This document shows, in pieces, positions 35,724 through 44,769 of a stretch of 64,000 nucleotides of DNA (position 1 is the stretch's first letter; every line of letters starts with the position of its first letter). The DNA is taken from contig OY282380.1 of assembly GCA_958295885.1 (NCBI GenBank), positions 2,852,001-2,916,000 of the forward strand, written 5' to 3'. Source of the stretch: Arenicellales bacterium (GTDB lineage Bacteria > Pseudomonadota > Gammaproteobacteria > Arenicellales > JAJDZL01). The position numbers and the translations under genes were made by a program. The notes beneath the pieces were generated by a model. It was not told the DNA's origin, searched no databases, and was given only the letters and a program-made list of their open reading frames with translations.

Positions 35724-35987
35724 CTAAAGCATTGATATCATGTTTTTTTTGAAAATGACTGAATTGTACATGTAACAACATTTCGCACCATTTTCTTTAG
35801 CTTCGTTTACCAGCGTTTTCGTTGCAATTTCGCCTTCATATTCAACGCCTGACCAGTAGGTAGGCGCATCTGGGTTTTCTTTTTTGTTGGTGTAGGAAAC
35901 TACGGGTTTGATGAACATGATCTTAAAGAGTGTTGTCAATGGGGTAATTATAGAGGATTGTAGTGGCTGTTTGGAGGTCTGTATCAC
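35724..35987 (-). CDS. Small AT-rich ORF, unknown
   Basis: An 87-residue frame beginning at GTG 35987, or 64 residues from ATG 35918 (MFIKPVVSYTNKKENPDAPTYW). The middle part (PTYWSGVEYEGEIATKTLVNEAKENGAKCC) has the composition and regularity of a real protein, but I do not recognise a family. Base composition is far more AT-rich than the neighbours, suggesting recent acquisition. The two 18-bp direct repeats at 35765 and 35988 overlap its 3' end and its start. No Shine-Dalgarno was seen, so expression is uncertain. Confidence 0.35.
   Translation of the reverse strand: MIQTSKQPLQSSIITPLTTLFKIMFIKPVVSYTNKKENPDAPTYWSGVEYEGEIATKTLVNEAKENGAKCCYMYNSVIFKKNMISML
35765..35782. repeat. 18-bp direct repeat, copy 1
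   Basis: TGTACATGTAACAACATT occurs here and again, identically, at 35988-36005, 223 bases away. Its core TACATGTA is palindromic. It is not part of a longer duplicated block. Confidence 0.85.
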
Positions 35988-36005
35988 TGTACATGTAACA
36001 ACATT
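35988..36005. repeat. 18-bp direct repeat, copy 2
   Basis: Second exact copy of the repeat at 35765-35782. It lies immediately upstream of the small minus-strand ORF, where an operator or promoter would be, and borders a strongly AT-rich tract. Confidence 0.85.
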
Positions 36006-37259
36006 AAGTTACTAGAGTTATAAAAGAAAGGATATTACTAATAAACAATAATATTTGTAATATATTAGAATGTAAATACTACAAATAATGAATTATTAAA
36101 AATATCTTCTAACAAATATTATTAATATGGTTGACTGAGCGGCAAAAGTGCGGAACTTGGGAAAAGGCGGAGAGGCTAGCATTTTCCAGTTTGGAGAGGA
36201 TGTGCCGAAATGCGAGACGCGCGCTTTCAGTATGTTGATCCTAGATCTGGGACCGCTGGCAGTTAAATAAGATTGACGTCAGGCTGAAAACCGGATGCGA
36301 CCGGGCAGCAGAAAATGAGCCAATAAGTACTGAAAAGCAGCCTGATCAAACGCGGCGAAACGATTAAGGACTCATTCGAGAATCACGTGCAGCGGCAGCG
36401 GGGCGTTCCATGTCGGAATTGACCGCTTCATGCCACTGAAAAGTGCCGGCTCAGACGGCTTCAGCCAACGATACGACTAAGCTTCGAACATGCTGCGGCT
36501 GCTGAAGGCCAGGGCAGCCGATACAGGCGCCAGCATCATGTTCAGGCTCAGTTCCATTCGGACTTATGTCAATTTCAGGCTGCGAGTGAAATGTTTGTCC
36601 CAGGTCGAAAGCCCGCGCGATGTAAGAATCGAATCGTTTGGTCAGCGACGTTTCGCATAGTATTTTTGCGAGTGTTCAGCGGCATCGGCGAGAAGGTGCG
36701 AAAGTCTTTTTCGTACAAGTCGATGCGGATCACGCATGGCGTGGTGGCGGCATTCGGCTTAACCATGGCACTCAAACTCATATTCGTCTGCAGGGAAATG
36801 TAATTCAAGGCGACGCGCCGCGCTTCACACCCAAATTCCCGATATAGATTTTCAGCTGGTCTTTCCGCGGTGCCGATTTCAGCAACCCGTCGCTGTCGCG
36901 CAGCGCTTACGGTCGCGGTTAGAATCCGCATGAACTTCAGTCACTGGAACTGTAACCGAGTGTTGTTCAGCACTGAAACCGAACAATCGAACAGTCTTGG
37001 GTTCAATTGTAGACTTAAGGCACTAACATAGATATTTTAGCAGTCGCTCTGATTGTTATAATTAGGGGCCGAATTGATAGAACCGCAGCCTAGGTGGAAT
37101 TTACAGTTCGATTGTCTGCCAAAGATACTGTTGCGTAGCATAGTAAATCTAATCTAAATCAAATAACTGCACTAAAGTTGGAAAAGTCAGAGTGACTATT
37201 GTTGATATGATTTTCCGAGTATTGATTACATCAGTTTTCAGAAAGCGGAAAGCCGGCGC

Positions 37260-37913
37260 ATGGCAGAAAAAATGACCGCAAGCGTAACACATCAAGCAGG
37301 GGAAACAGAGCTCGTAGTCGCATCCAACATTGGGATTAAGCGCGGTGAGCGATGGATCATACGGCATGTCGATGCACAGGTCAATCAGGGCGAATTACTC
37401 GTCGTAATCGGAGCGAACGGCGCCGGAAAATCAACTTTTGCGAAAGCAATATTGGGACTGATTGAAGTTACTGAAGGCACGATAAAACGAGCGCCATCCA
37501 TTAAGACAGGGTATGTTCCTCAACGATTGACAATCAGTGAGACTCTGCCCATAAACGTGCGTCGTCTGATCACACTCACCGGAAATTACTCGACTGAACA
37601 AATAAACGACGCTCTTTCAGCAGTGGGATTACAACGACTCGGAAATCCACCAGTCACGACTCTATCAGGGGGCGAAATGCAACGACTGCTGTTGGCTCGC
37701 GCATTGATTGACCGCCCTTCACTGATGGTATTGGATGAGCCGACACAGGGAGTCGATATGGCAGGTTCTGGCGTGCTTTACGATCTAATTGAAGATATTC
37801 GTCAAGAGTTGAACTGTGGTGTTGTGATGATTTTGCATGATATTGAAAAAGCTCTCGACATCACAGAAAATTACCTTGTATTAGTGCCACACGAGCATGA
37901 TTCAGCTGTTTGA
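37260..37913 (+). CDS. znuC: Zinc ABC transporter ATPase
   Basis: A 217-residue ATP-binding subunit. Walker A is GANGAGKST (about residue 57), the Q-loop is in GYVPQRLT, the signature is TLSGGEMQR, Walker B is LMVLDEPTQGVD and the H-loop histidine is in MILHDIEKALD. DEPTQGVD is a particular ZnuC feature. It is about 30 residues shorter than E. coli ZnuC, ending soon after the H-loop (LVLVPHEHDSAV), so the usual C-terminal tail is missing; the catalytic core is intact. It overlaps znuB by 4 bases if the TTG start is used. Confidence 0.92.
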   Translation: MAEKMTASVTHQAGETELVVASNIGIKRGERWIIRHVDAQVNQGELLVVIGANGAGKSTFAKAILGLIEVTEGTIKRAPSIKTGYVPQRLTISETLPINVRRLITLTGNYSTEQINDALSAVGLQRLGNPPVTTLSGGEMQRLLLARALIDRPSLMVLDEPTQGVDMAGSGVLYDLIEDIRQELNCGVVMILHDIEKALDITENYLVLVPHEHDSAV

Positions 37914-37933
37914 ATTTCACTTTTGAATCACGT

Positions 37934-38728
37934 ATGCTAGACGACTTCTTAGTTCGTTCGATACTTGCTGGACTTGGTCTGGCAATTGTTTCCGGTCCTG
38001 CAGGCTGCTTTATTGTTTGGCGAAGGCTCGCGTACTTTGGTGAGACGATTGCTCACTCCGCATTACTGGGCGTCGCTCTTGCAGTATTGATGGAAATTCA
38101 CTACATTATCGGCATTTTTGTGATCGCCACAGCGATCGTGCTGGTGCTGTTTTTTCTGGAGCGCAGAGAGACGCTTCCGGCCGACACGCTGCTCGGTTTG
38201 CTTTCTCACGGTGGCATTGCATTGGGCATCGTCACAATTTCTTTCTTTCCTACGGTTCGAATTGATCTGCAAGCTCTGCTCTTCGGTGACATTCTTGCAG
38301 TTGCGCGAACTGACTTAGTCGTCATTTGGGCAGGCGGCGCATTGGCCCTTGGAGTCTTGTCGTGGATTTGGAAATCTCTGATAGCTACGACCGTTAGTTC
38401 AGATTTAGCAGCAGTGGCCGGTATGAATCCAGGCCGGGCACATTTGATTTACGGAATTCTATTGGCAGCAATTATCGCTGGCGCCATCAAAATTGTTGGT
38501 GTTCTATTGATTGTGGCACTGCTAGTGATACCGGCTGCGACCGTTCGACGCTTTGCTACAACTCCCGAAAAGATGGCAGCCTACGCAATAGTAGTGGGAA
38601 TAATTTCTGTTTCAGGTGGAATCTTGACTTCCGCGAACCTTAATACCCCTGCAGGCCCTTCAATAGTGATGATTGCATTCCTCTTGTTTTTCATTACTCG
38701 ATTGTTTAAGAAAATTGAGTCTTCCTAA
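37934..38728 (+). CDS. znuB: Zinc ABC transporter permease
   Basis: A permease of the ABC-3 family, 264 residues from the ATG at 37934; a TTG at 37910 overlapping znuC is the alternative. It has about seven to eight transmembrane helices. RRLAYFGETIAHSALLGVAL is the cytoplasmic coupling region typical of ZnuB/MntB. FGDILAV and KIVGVLLIVALLVIPAATVRRF are other conserved blocks. It forms the zinc channel with ZnuC and receives metal from ZnuA, encoded upstream at 33078. Confidence 0.92.
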   Translation: MLDDFLVRSILAGLGLAIVSGPAGCFIVWRRLAYFGETIAHSALLGVALAVLMEIHYIIGIFVIATAIVLVLFFLERRETLPADTLLGLLSHGGIALGIVTISFFPTVRIDLQALLFGDILAVARTDLVVIWAGGALALGVLSWIWKSLIATTVSSDLAAVAGMNPGRAHLIYGILLAAIIAGAIKIVGVLLIVALLVIPAATVRRFATTPEKMAAYAIVVGIISVSGGILTSANLNTPAGPSIVMIAFLLFFITRLFKKIESS

Positions 38729-39520
38729 GGAAATTCCAAATTCAGCACGTTATCGGAGTCAGTCTCTGACCTAAAATTCAGCGCTGGAAAAATCGTATCT
38801 ACGACTGAACATTTGGCATTCATCGCGCCTCAAAACCCGCTGCCACTGTCCGCGCCAGCTCGTAACTGCCCGAACGTACGAATTGAAAAATTTAGCCTTG
38901 TAACGTGTAAAGTGACTTTAATGTTCAAATATCGGAGTTCAAAATCGTATTCAAAGACTAAGGTACGGAAGCCGGTCCTGCTCCAACCGCATGGATGCAA
39001 TGTCAAGTTGGAGACTGCTTTCAAGAAACCGTTCAAACTCCCGGTTCAATGTGCGCGTCGTCCAGCTGACACCGTCCTCGGATCAAGTTTTCGTCTGGCG
39101 GACCACTCACGGACAGCAGTCAGCACACAGATTGTCCATGATGGCATTCGAAGCATTTGCAGTTGCATCAGCAATTGACGGTTATTTTGGAGTACTGCTG
39201 CAATGTTTCGTCGCATGGTTTCTCTTGGTTTGTTGAAAGCCTTCAAAAAATCAGGATTATTGATCGTTCGAGACTTTTTTGTCATATTATTAGTAATTTA
39301 GCCTATAATCGTCTGATATCTGAAAGTTGAGTCAATGACATTTTACCTGTTTTCAAGTGTAACCTCGAACTGGAAACGGGCAGGCGGATCAGCTGTAAGC
39401 GTTCGCCTTTTATTGAACTTAAGAGTCCCCAGCCGCGCGGGCGGCCCCCTTCACCAAAGGAACACGCCTAGAGCTGCCAAAGCGCGTGGCGGCACAGTTC
39501 GTCATGTAGTATCGTTATGC
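38729..39520. other. Gene-poor region left of the IS110 element
   Basis: About 790 bases with no supportable gene. 38900-39190 has short frames that look like remnants without clear identity. From about 39420 the composition turns GC-rich, which probably marks the left part of the IS110 element. Its exact left boundary could not be fixed. Confidence 0.5.
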
Positions 39521-39676
39521 AGGCGCCGGACGGAGGCCGTACGATCAATGGTGGTTGCAAACCCCGGTTAATAGTCTGGTCGGCTGCAGCTCGTCCATCT
39601 TCACTGGCGGCGCTTTAGAGCGACCCCGATTAAGAGAATGATCAGATGAGAATTTACGATGCAGTGTCCGGCGCCT
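39521..39676 (+). ncRNA. Candidate bridge RNA in the IS110 leader
   Basis: The 5' non-coding part of the element contains an 11-bp perfect inverted repeat (AGGCGCCGGAC at 39521-39531, complement at 39666-39676) enclosing 134 bases. It ends 40 bases before the transposase start. Within it, ACCCCGGTTAATAG and ACCCCGATTAAGAG form an imperfect direct repeat. IS110-family elements are known to encode a structured bridge RNA of roughly 150-200 nucleotides upstream of the recombinase, with two loops pairing to target and donor DNA. Length, position and closing stem fit. The loops themselves were not matched to target sequence. Confidence 0.45.
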
Positions 39677-39716
39677 TTAATTTGTTCACAAACGTTGCAA
39701 ACAGGAAAGATTGTAC

Positions 39717-41111
39717 ATGAAACAGAAAAGGAAAGAGTCGCGCGTGACCGTGGTGCGCTACCCGCATTGCGCGGCGATTGATGTTGCGAAGGACCTGCAT
39801 GCGGTGGCGCTGGCGCCGGATGAAAATGGCGAGCAGGAAGTTAAATTTTTCAGCGGATTCACCGTCGCTCTGCATGCGATGGGCCAATGGCTGAAGAAGA
39901 ACGGTGTGATCCAGGTGGCGATGGAGTCGACCGGCGTCTACTGGATTCCCGCCTATGAAGTGCTGGATGCGCTAGGCTTTGACATGTGGCTGGTGAATCC
40001 GGCCGGACTGAAGCGTCCGGACCGTCGAAAATCGGATGTATTGGACTGTCAGTGGCTGCAGCAGCTGATGAGTCTGGGCCTGCTTTCGAAGTCGCATCGG
40101 CCGCCGGATGAGATCTGCGAGCTGCGCGGTTATGTGCGCGACCGCCAGCGCACGATCCAGGATCGGGCGCGTTGCGTGCAGCGCATGCAGAAAGCTCTGC
40201 AGCAGATGAATGTGAAGTTGGATTCGGTGCTGAGCGACATCACCGGCAAAAGCGGGATGGCGATCATCGAGGCGATTGTGGCGGGCGAACGCGAGGCGCG
40301 GACGCTGGCGAGTCTGTGTGACCCTCGGGTGAAAAAGAGCGAAGATGAGATTGCGGCAGCGCTGCTGGGCAACTGGCGGGAAAATCATCTGTTCTCCCTG
40401 CAGCAGTCATTGACAACCTATCATCACTACAGCTCTCTGCTACGACAGAGCGAGGCGCGCATATTGTCGCTGGTCGATCAGCTGGCGGCGCGGCTGACCG
40501 AGCAAAAAGATGATTCGACGGGCGGCGGCGCCGACCGAAAACCATTGAAAAAGCCCCGGCGAAAATGGCATCAGCGCCTGCAGATGAGACTGTGGGAGCT
40601 GTTTGAAGTGGACCTGACGGCGATTCCCGGGGTGGGAGTGGAGACGGCGCTGACGCTGCTGTCGGAGCTGGGGCATGATTTTTCGGAGTTTGACAACGCC
40701 AAAAAGTTCAGCAGCTGGCTCGGTGTGGCACCGGGCACCAACATCAGCGGCGGCAAACATCTGCCGGGAGGTGCGAAAGGACGCAGCACTCAGGTGGCTG
40801 GACAGGCGCTGCGAATGTCGGCCATGTCGCTGCGCCGCAGCCAGTGCCCGCTGGGGGACCGCCATCGCAAGCGCTGCAGCCGCATGGATCCGCCGCGGGC
40901 GAACAAGGCGACCGCGCATGAACTGTCGCGCATCATTTTTGCGATGGTGACCAAGGGCGAAGAATACATGGAGAGGGATCAGAAAACGACAGCCGAACAG
41001 GACTGCCGGCGCCGCCTGAAATGGCTGCAGTCTGAAGCCAGGCGCCTCGGATGGGATCTGGTGCAGTCGGTCGATTCTGATAAAACCACGCAGATACAAG
41101 TAGTTACGTAA
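39717..41111 (+). mobile_element. IS110-family recombinase (DEDD transposase)
   Basis: A 464-residue IS110 transposase. It starts at ATG 39717; a TTG two codons earlier is also in frame. The N-terminal RuvC-like DEDD domain shows Asp22 (AAIDVAKD), Glu70 (VAMESTGVYW) and Asp107/Asp110 (KSDVLDCQWL). A coiled-coil middle region follows. The C-terminal Tnp domain has IPGVGVETALTLLSELG, FSSWLGVAPGTNISGGKHLPGG (with the candidate serine nucleophile in or near ISGG) and ATAHELSRIIFAMV. The frame is intact. Its GC content is clearly above that of the neighbouring genes, as expected for recent arrival. IS110 elements move via circular intermediates and lack classical inverted repeats. Confidence 0.92.
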
Positions 41112-41340
41112 TGTGTTCCTTAAGAGACCGACGGCAACATTAATCTAATGTTCTAATGCTTTGCAATTCAACTTGCTTCAAGAATCAAATATTCGTGTCT
41201 GCACTCATCAGTCGGTTCAATCTCCCCATGTTCTTATCCGGTCTGCTACCTAAGAAAGTTCTGTAGCATGACGCGAAGTCTTGAACTCTCGACGCAATTC
41301 ACATTCAAATCACTGCAAGAAAGATGAGGTAGCAATAAAC

Positions 41341-42822
41341 ATGACGGACATCACTGAACAAGAAAACAAAATGGAATTCGAAGATGCTGAGAACGAGAAA
41401 CCAGTCGGCTTGGCCCTAGCTCGCCAAGAGATGCTTGATCTTGGCAATAAAGTAAGCGAAATATTAGTTGATAGAGTAAAGAATCTGCCAGCTCAGGATG
41501 CTTGGGACGGTGAGTTTAGAAAAGAACTTGATGCCCGTTTGCTGGAATCAGCACCGGAAAATGGCCGCTCAGCTGAGGCCGTTATCGATCAGGCTGCCAA
41601 CGAAATTATGTCGATAGCTCTGCGGCTCGCACATCCGCGTTGCTTTGGATTCGTATCGTCAAGCCCAACTTGGATCAGCGTGCTCGCCGATTATTTAGCT
41701 GCAGGGTTCAACAACAATGTATGTACTTGGCTGGTGGCGAGCGGTCCCACCCATCTTGAGCTTGTTGTTCTTGATTGGGTGCGAGGCTGGCTCGGCTATC
41801 CAGAAAGTGCGGGTGGACTGTTGACCAGTGGGAGTTCAGCTGCTACTCTGGAAGCGTTCGTCGCCGCTCGGGAATTTGCTGGAAACCCCAATCAACCGAC
41901 GGTGTACATGAGTGATCAAACCCACTACTCCGTGATTCGAGCTGCAAAAATGATTGGAATTGCACCCCAATGCATTCGTATAGTTTCATCGGATGATAGG
42001 TTCCGATTGGACATCGACGAGCTAGCGAAAGCCGTAGCAGATGATCAAGCCGCTGGTTTCTCGCCGATAATTGTAGCTGCCAATGGTGGGACGACCAGTA
42101 CGGGTTCCATCGACCCGCTTAATGCAATCGCAGACTTATGTGAATCGCAAAATATTTGGTTTCATATTGATGGCGCCTACGGAGGTTTTGCCTGCATTAC
42201 AGAACAAGGCAAGCAGCTTATGCAGGGTGTCGAGCGGGCAGATTCGATTTCATTGGACGCTCATAAGTGGTTTTTTCAAACTTACGAATCGGCTGTTCTC
42301 ATGGTCAAAGACTTACGCACTCTAGAGGACACTTTTGGAATGCGTCCGGACATTCTACAAGATACGGTGTGGGGCGCCGACCATCCGAATATTGCCAATC
42401 GCGGACTTCAGTTGAGCCGTACGGACAGGGCGCTCAAAATCTGGATGTCAGTCCAAACATTTGGCATGGCAAAGATTCGCAAGCATGTGGCCAATGGAAT
42501 GGAATTGGCCAAACGAGCTGAGGCGTACATTGACGAAAGTGCGGAATTGGAGCTGATGTGCCCGGTCACCCTCAGCGCGGTTTGTTTTCGATTCAATCCC
42601 AGTGGTTCAAGTCTGGATGAAGAAACGATCGAAAATACAAATCGAGTGATTCTTGCTCGAGCTTTCTGGGAAGACAGAGCTTTTTTCTCATCAACACTTT
42701 TGCGCGGAGTTTTTACGCTTAGGTTCTGCATCATCAATCACGACACTACTTGGAATGACGTACATGAGACTTTGGAAGTCATCAAGACTTTCGGAAACGA
42801 AGTGCTTGATCCAAACCACTGA
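41341..42822 (+). CDS. Group II PLP-dependent amino acid decarboxylase
   Basis: A 493-residue decarboxylase of the aromatic-L-amino-acid/glutamate decarboxylase family. The start at 41341 is preceded by GAGG. PRCFGFVSSSPTWISVLADYL and GLLTSGSSAATLEAFVAAR bind cofactor and substrate. HIDGAYGGFAC carries the PLP aspartate. The Schiff-base lysine is in SISLDAHKWFFQTYESA (about residue 303). TVYMSDQTHYSVIRAAKMIG is also conserved. Which amino acid is decarboxylated (tyrosine, tryptophan, aspartate, glutamate or cysteine sulfinate) cannot be decided here. The gene follows the IS110 element with 229 bases between. Confidence 0.88.
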   Translation: MTDITEQENKMEFEDAENEKPVGLALARQEMLDLGNKVSEILVDRVKNLPAQDAWDGEFRKELDARLLESAPENGRSAEAVIDQAANEIMSIALRLAHPRCFGFVSSSPTWISVLADYLAAGFNNNVCTWLVASGPTHLELVVLDWVRGWLGYPESAGGLLTSGSSAATLEAFVAAREFAGNPNQPTVYMSDQTHYSVIRAAKMIGIAPQCIRIVSSDDRFRLDIDELAKAVADDQAAGFSPIIVAANGGTTSTGSIDPLNAIADLCESQNIWFHIDGAYGGFACITEQGKQLMQGVERADSISLDAHKWFFQTYESAVLMVKDLRTLEDTFGMRPDILQDTVWGADHPNIANRGLQLSRTDRALKIWMSVQTFGMAKIRKHVANGMELAKRAEAYIDESAELELMCPVTLSAVCFRFNPSGSSLDEETIENTNRVILARAFWEDRAFFSSTLLRGVFTLRFCIINHDTTWNDVHETLEVIKTFGNEVLDPNH

Positions 42823-43745
42823 GCGCGTTTTGGTTCGTGCGCACTACCAGTGACTGCAGAAAACTCTTCATAAATTGTTTCTAAAAAACTATGTGATTCG
42901 CTCCGGCGAAGATCGAGTATTTTTGGCATCACTGAAGGAGAATTTGGACAAATTTAGCAGTTTTTCGAGGACTTCGGAATGAGTCTCGGGTGTGTAAAAC
43001 CTGCAGATGCAATTTTATGAGGCCGCCGTCGGCGACATCTTCATTAGTCCGAAGTCGCGCGACGACACACATGCGCTGCTGAAAGGTCTGCCGCTGATTT
43101 ACACCGAAGAACTTGCGCGTCAAAGGGTGTTTGCGCTGTTGCAGGAAAAGGTTCGGCCGGCGTGAATCTTAAGGTGGGTCGTCCGGACATGAACTTGTGG
43201 CGGCTGCTGGTGCTAGCGGTTTCAGAGCAGGACTTGAACTGCGTTTTTGATTGTTAGCCGGAGCTGGTGGAAGAGCTCAGCACGGTGTGTCAGATTCTGG
43301 AACACAGTGTATTTTCACTCCGAGAATTCGAATTATGGTGAGCTGCAGACGCTGATTGACAATTTGTCGCTGCTGAGTCAGGAGCAATTGTCAGAGATTG
43401 GGCAGGTGCCGCTGGACTTTGGCTTCATGACCTAGCCAGCTCCGTACTGCATCTTCAGTCAGACAGTACGAGGAGGCGTTTGCGCGCTGCCTGCCGTCAG
43501 ACCGTCCCAAACACCCTCAGCAGGAACAGGGAGGACTGCGCCGGTTAAACCGCCCGTGCGGCAAATTTGAACGAATCGCTACAGTGAATATTTTTTCGTC
43601 TGAGACTGGTGCCGCTGAACCTCTTGCTTGTTGCGGCGTATCCCTGATGATGTCGATCTGCATGATGCCAACGAAGTTGAGATTCCAGTAAAATAGCAGA
43701 TTTTCGCAGTCAACAAGCCAGTCGCAGTTCGCAAGTATCTCAATC
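42823..43745. other. Decayed region between the decarboxylase gene and argB
   Basis: No intact gene. It contains the ISNCY-like remnant (43000-43440). Sequence on either side, including 43440-43740, shows only short frames. The argB promoter was not identified. Confidence 0.55.
43000..43440 (+). pseudogene. ISNCY-like transposase, degenerate N-terminal fragment
   Basis: The plus strand reads AVGDIFISPKSRDDTHALLKGLPLIYTEE, then RVFALLQEKVRPA, then after a frameshift NLKVGRPDMNLWRLLVLAVSEQD, then stops, and later YGELQTLIDNLSLLSQEQLSEIGQV. Each piece matches a successive conserved box of ISNCY-family transposases (GRPxMxLW; LQTLIDNxSLL; LSEIGQLV). Frameshifts and stops show it is dead. It is a different, better preserved copy than the one at 32128. 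Confidence 0.68.
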
Positions 43746-44630
43746 ATGAAAAAATCGACCGCTAGAAGATCAGCTGAAGCTCTCATTGAAGGCCTGCCCT
43801 ACATCCAACAGTTTCAGGGCAAAACAATCGTCGTCAAGTACGGTGGCAATGCCATGAACTCGGTCGAACTGCAGCAGGATTTCTGTCACGACATCGTTTT
43901 TATGAAAAGTGTCGGGCTCGAACCTGTCGTTGTGCACGGCGGCGGTCCGCAAATCAGTCGCGACATAAAAGCTGCAGGCTTGCAGTCCAAGTTTGTGGAT
44001 GGCTTGCGAATGACCGATCGACAAACGATGGATATTGTTGAAAACGTCATGATCAATGAAATCAATCGTGACTTGGTCAACATGATCAGCAACATCGGAT
44101 GGGAAGCCGATGGACTTGGGGGCACGTTGCAGAATCCTCAATTGATTCATGCCGAAAAGCTCGTATCTTCAAAACTCGATCCGCTGACGAGGATGCCGAT
44201 TGATTTTGGTTTCGTCGGTGAAGTTAAGAAAATCAGAACTGACTTATTGAACTTGGAATCGCACCAAACGGCCATTCCAGTTGTTGCCCCCGTCGGCGTG
44301 GATGATCAGGGGCTCACTTACAACATCAATGCCGATACGGTCGCCGGAGCTATCGCTGAAGCAGTCGAAGCTGAAAAATTGGTGATACTGACGAACACCC
44401 CCGGAATTTTGGATGTGAATGGGGAGTTGATTTCGACTCTAACCAGCGAACAACTGGAAGAGTTGGTCGACCTTGGCGTGATCGCGGGCGGCATGCTGCC
44501 CAAAGTACGCTGTGCAAAACATGCCCTGGATTCAGGGGTGCATACCGTTCAAATTATCGATGGACGTCTGCCACATTCTGCACTCCTTGAGATATTTACC
44601 GATAAGGGTGTTGGAACCATGATTACCTAG
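43746..44630 (+). CDS. argB: Acetylglutamate kinase
   Basis: A 294-residue amino-acid kinase catalysing phosphorylation of N-acetylglutamate, the second step of arginine synthesis. KTIVVKYGGNAM (about residue 26-37) binds the phosphates. VVVHGGGPQIS and NINADTVAGAIAEAVEAEKLVILTNTPGIL form the substrate and nucleotide sites. VIAGGMLPKVRCAKHALDSGVHTVQIIDGR is the typical C-terminal block. The family's N-terminal helix (AEALIEGLPYIQQFQG) is present, as in hexameric, arginine-inhibited enzymes. No other arg gene is adjacent. Confidence 0.96.
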   Translation: MKKSTARRSAEALIEGLPYIQQFQGKTIVVKYGGNAMNSVELQQDFCHDIVFMKSVGLEPVVVHGGGPQISRDIKAAGLQSKFVDGLRMTDRQTMDIVENVMINEINRDLVNMISNIGWEADGLGGTLQNPQLIHAEKLVSSKLDPLTRMPIDFGFVGEVKKIRTDLLNLESHQTAIPVVAPVGVDDQGLTYNINADTVAGAIAEAVEAEKLVILTNTPGILDVNGELISTLTSEQLEELVDLGVIAGGMLPKVRCAKHALDSGVHTVQIIDGRLPHSALLEIFTDKGVGTMIT

Positions 44631-44769
44631 GGCTCAGCAGGACGAAACTGCGAGAGAAGAGTTCAGTTTCTGAATATTGCCACTGAGAGGGGTAAAACTT
44701 AGGAATGACTTGATAACCTGAATGGATGAGGCCGCTCTAATTCCCAGGCAAAGTGCGCCGTAGCCAGAA

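Larger units (their letters stand above)
35232..37259. other. 2-kb decayed, partly AT-rich region between zinc genes
   Basis: No gene of recognisable family is intact. 35330-35700 and 36160-36930 look like scrambled remnants (codon bias without long frames), possibly transposase debris. 35720-36140 is a very AT-rich patch with a small ORF framed by 18-bp direct repeats (listed separately). The stretch separates znuA and the CDF exporter from znuCB, and probably inserted into a once-continuous zinc cluster. Confidence 0.5.

Noticed and set aside
36160..36930. A transposase or IS1380-like remnant in the zinc spacer
   Set aside because: Fragments look formerly coding, but no motif could be tied to a specific family, so no gene was called.
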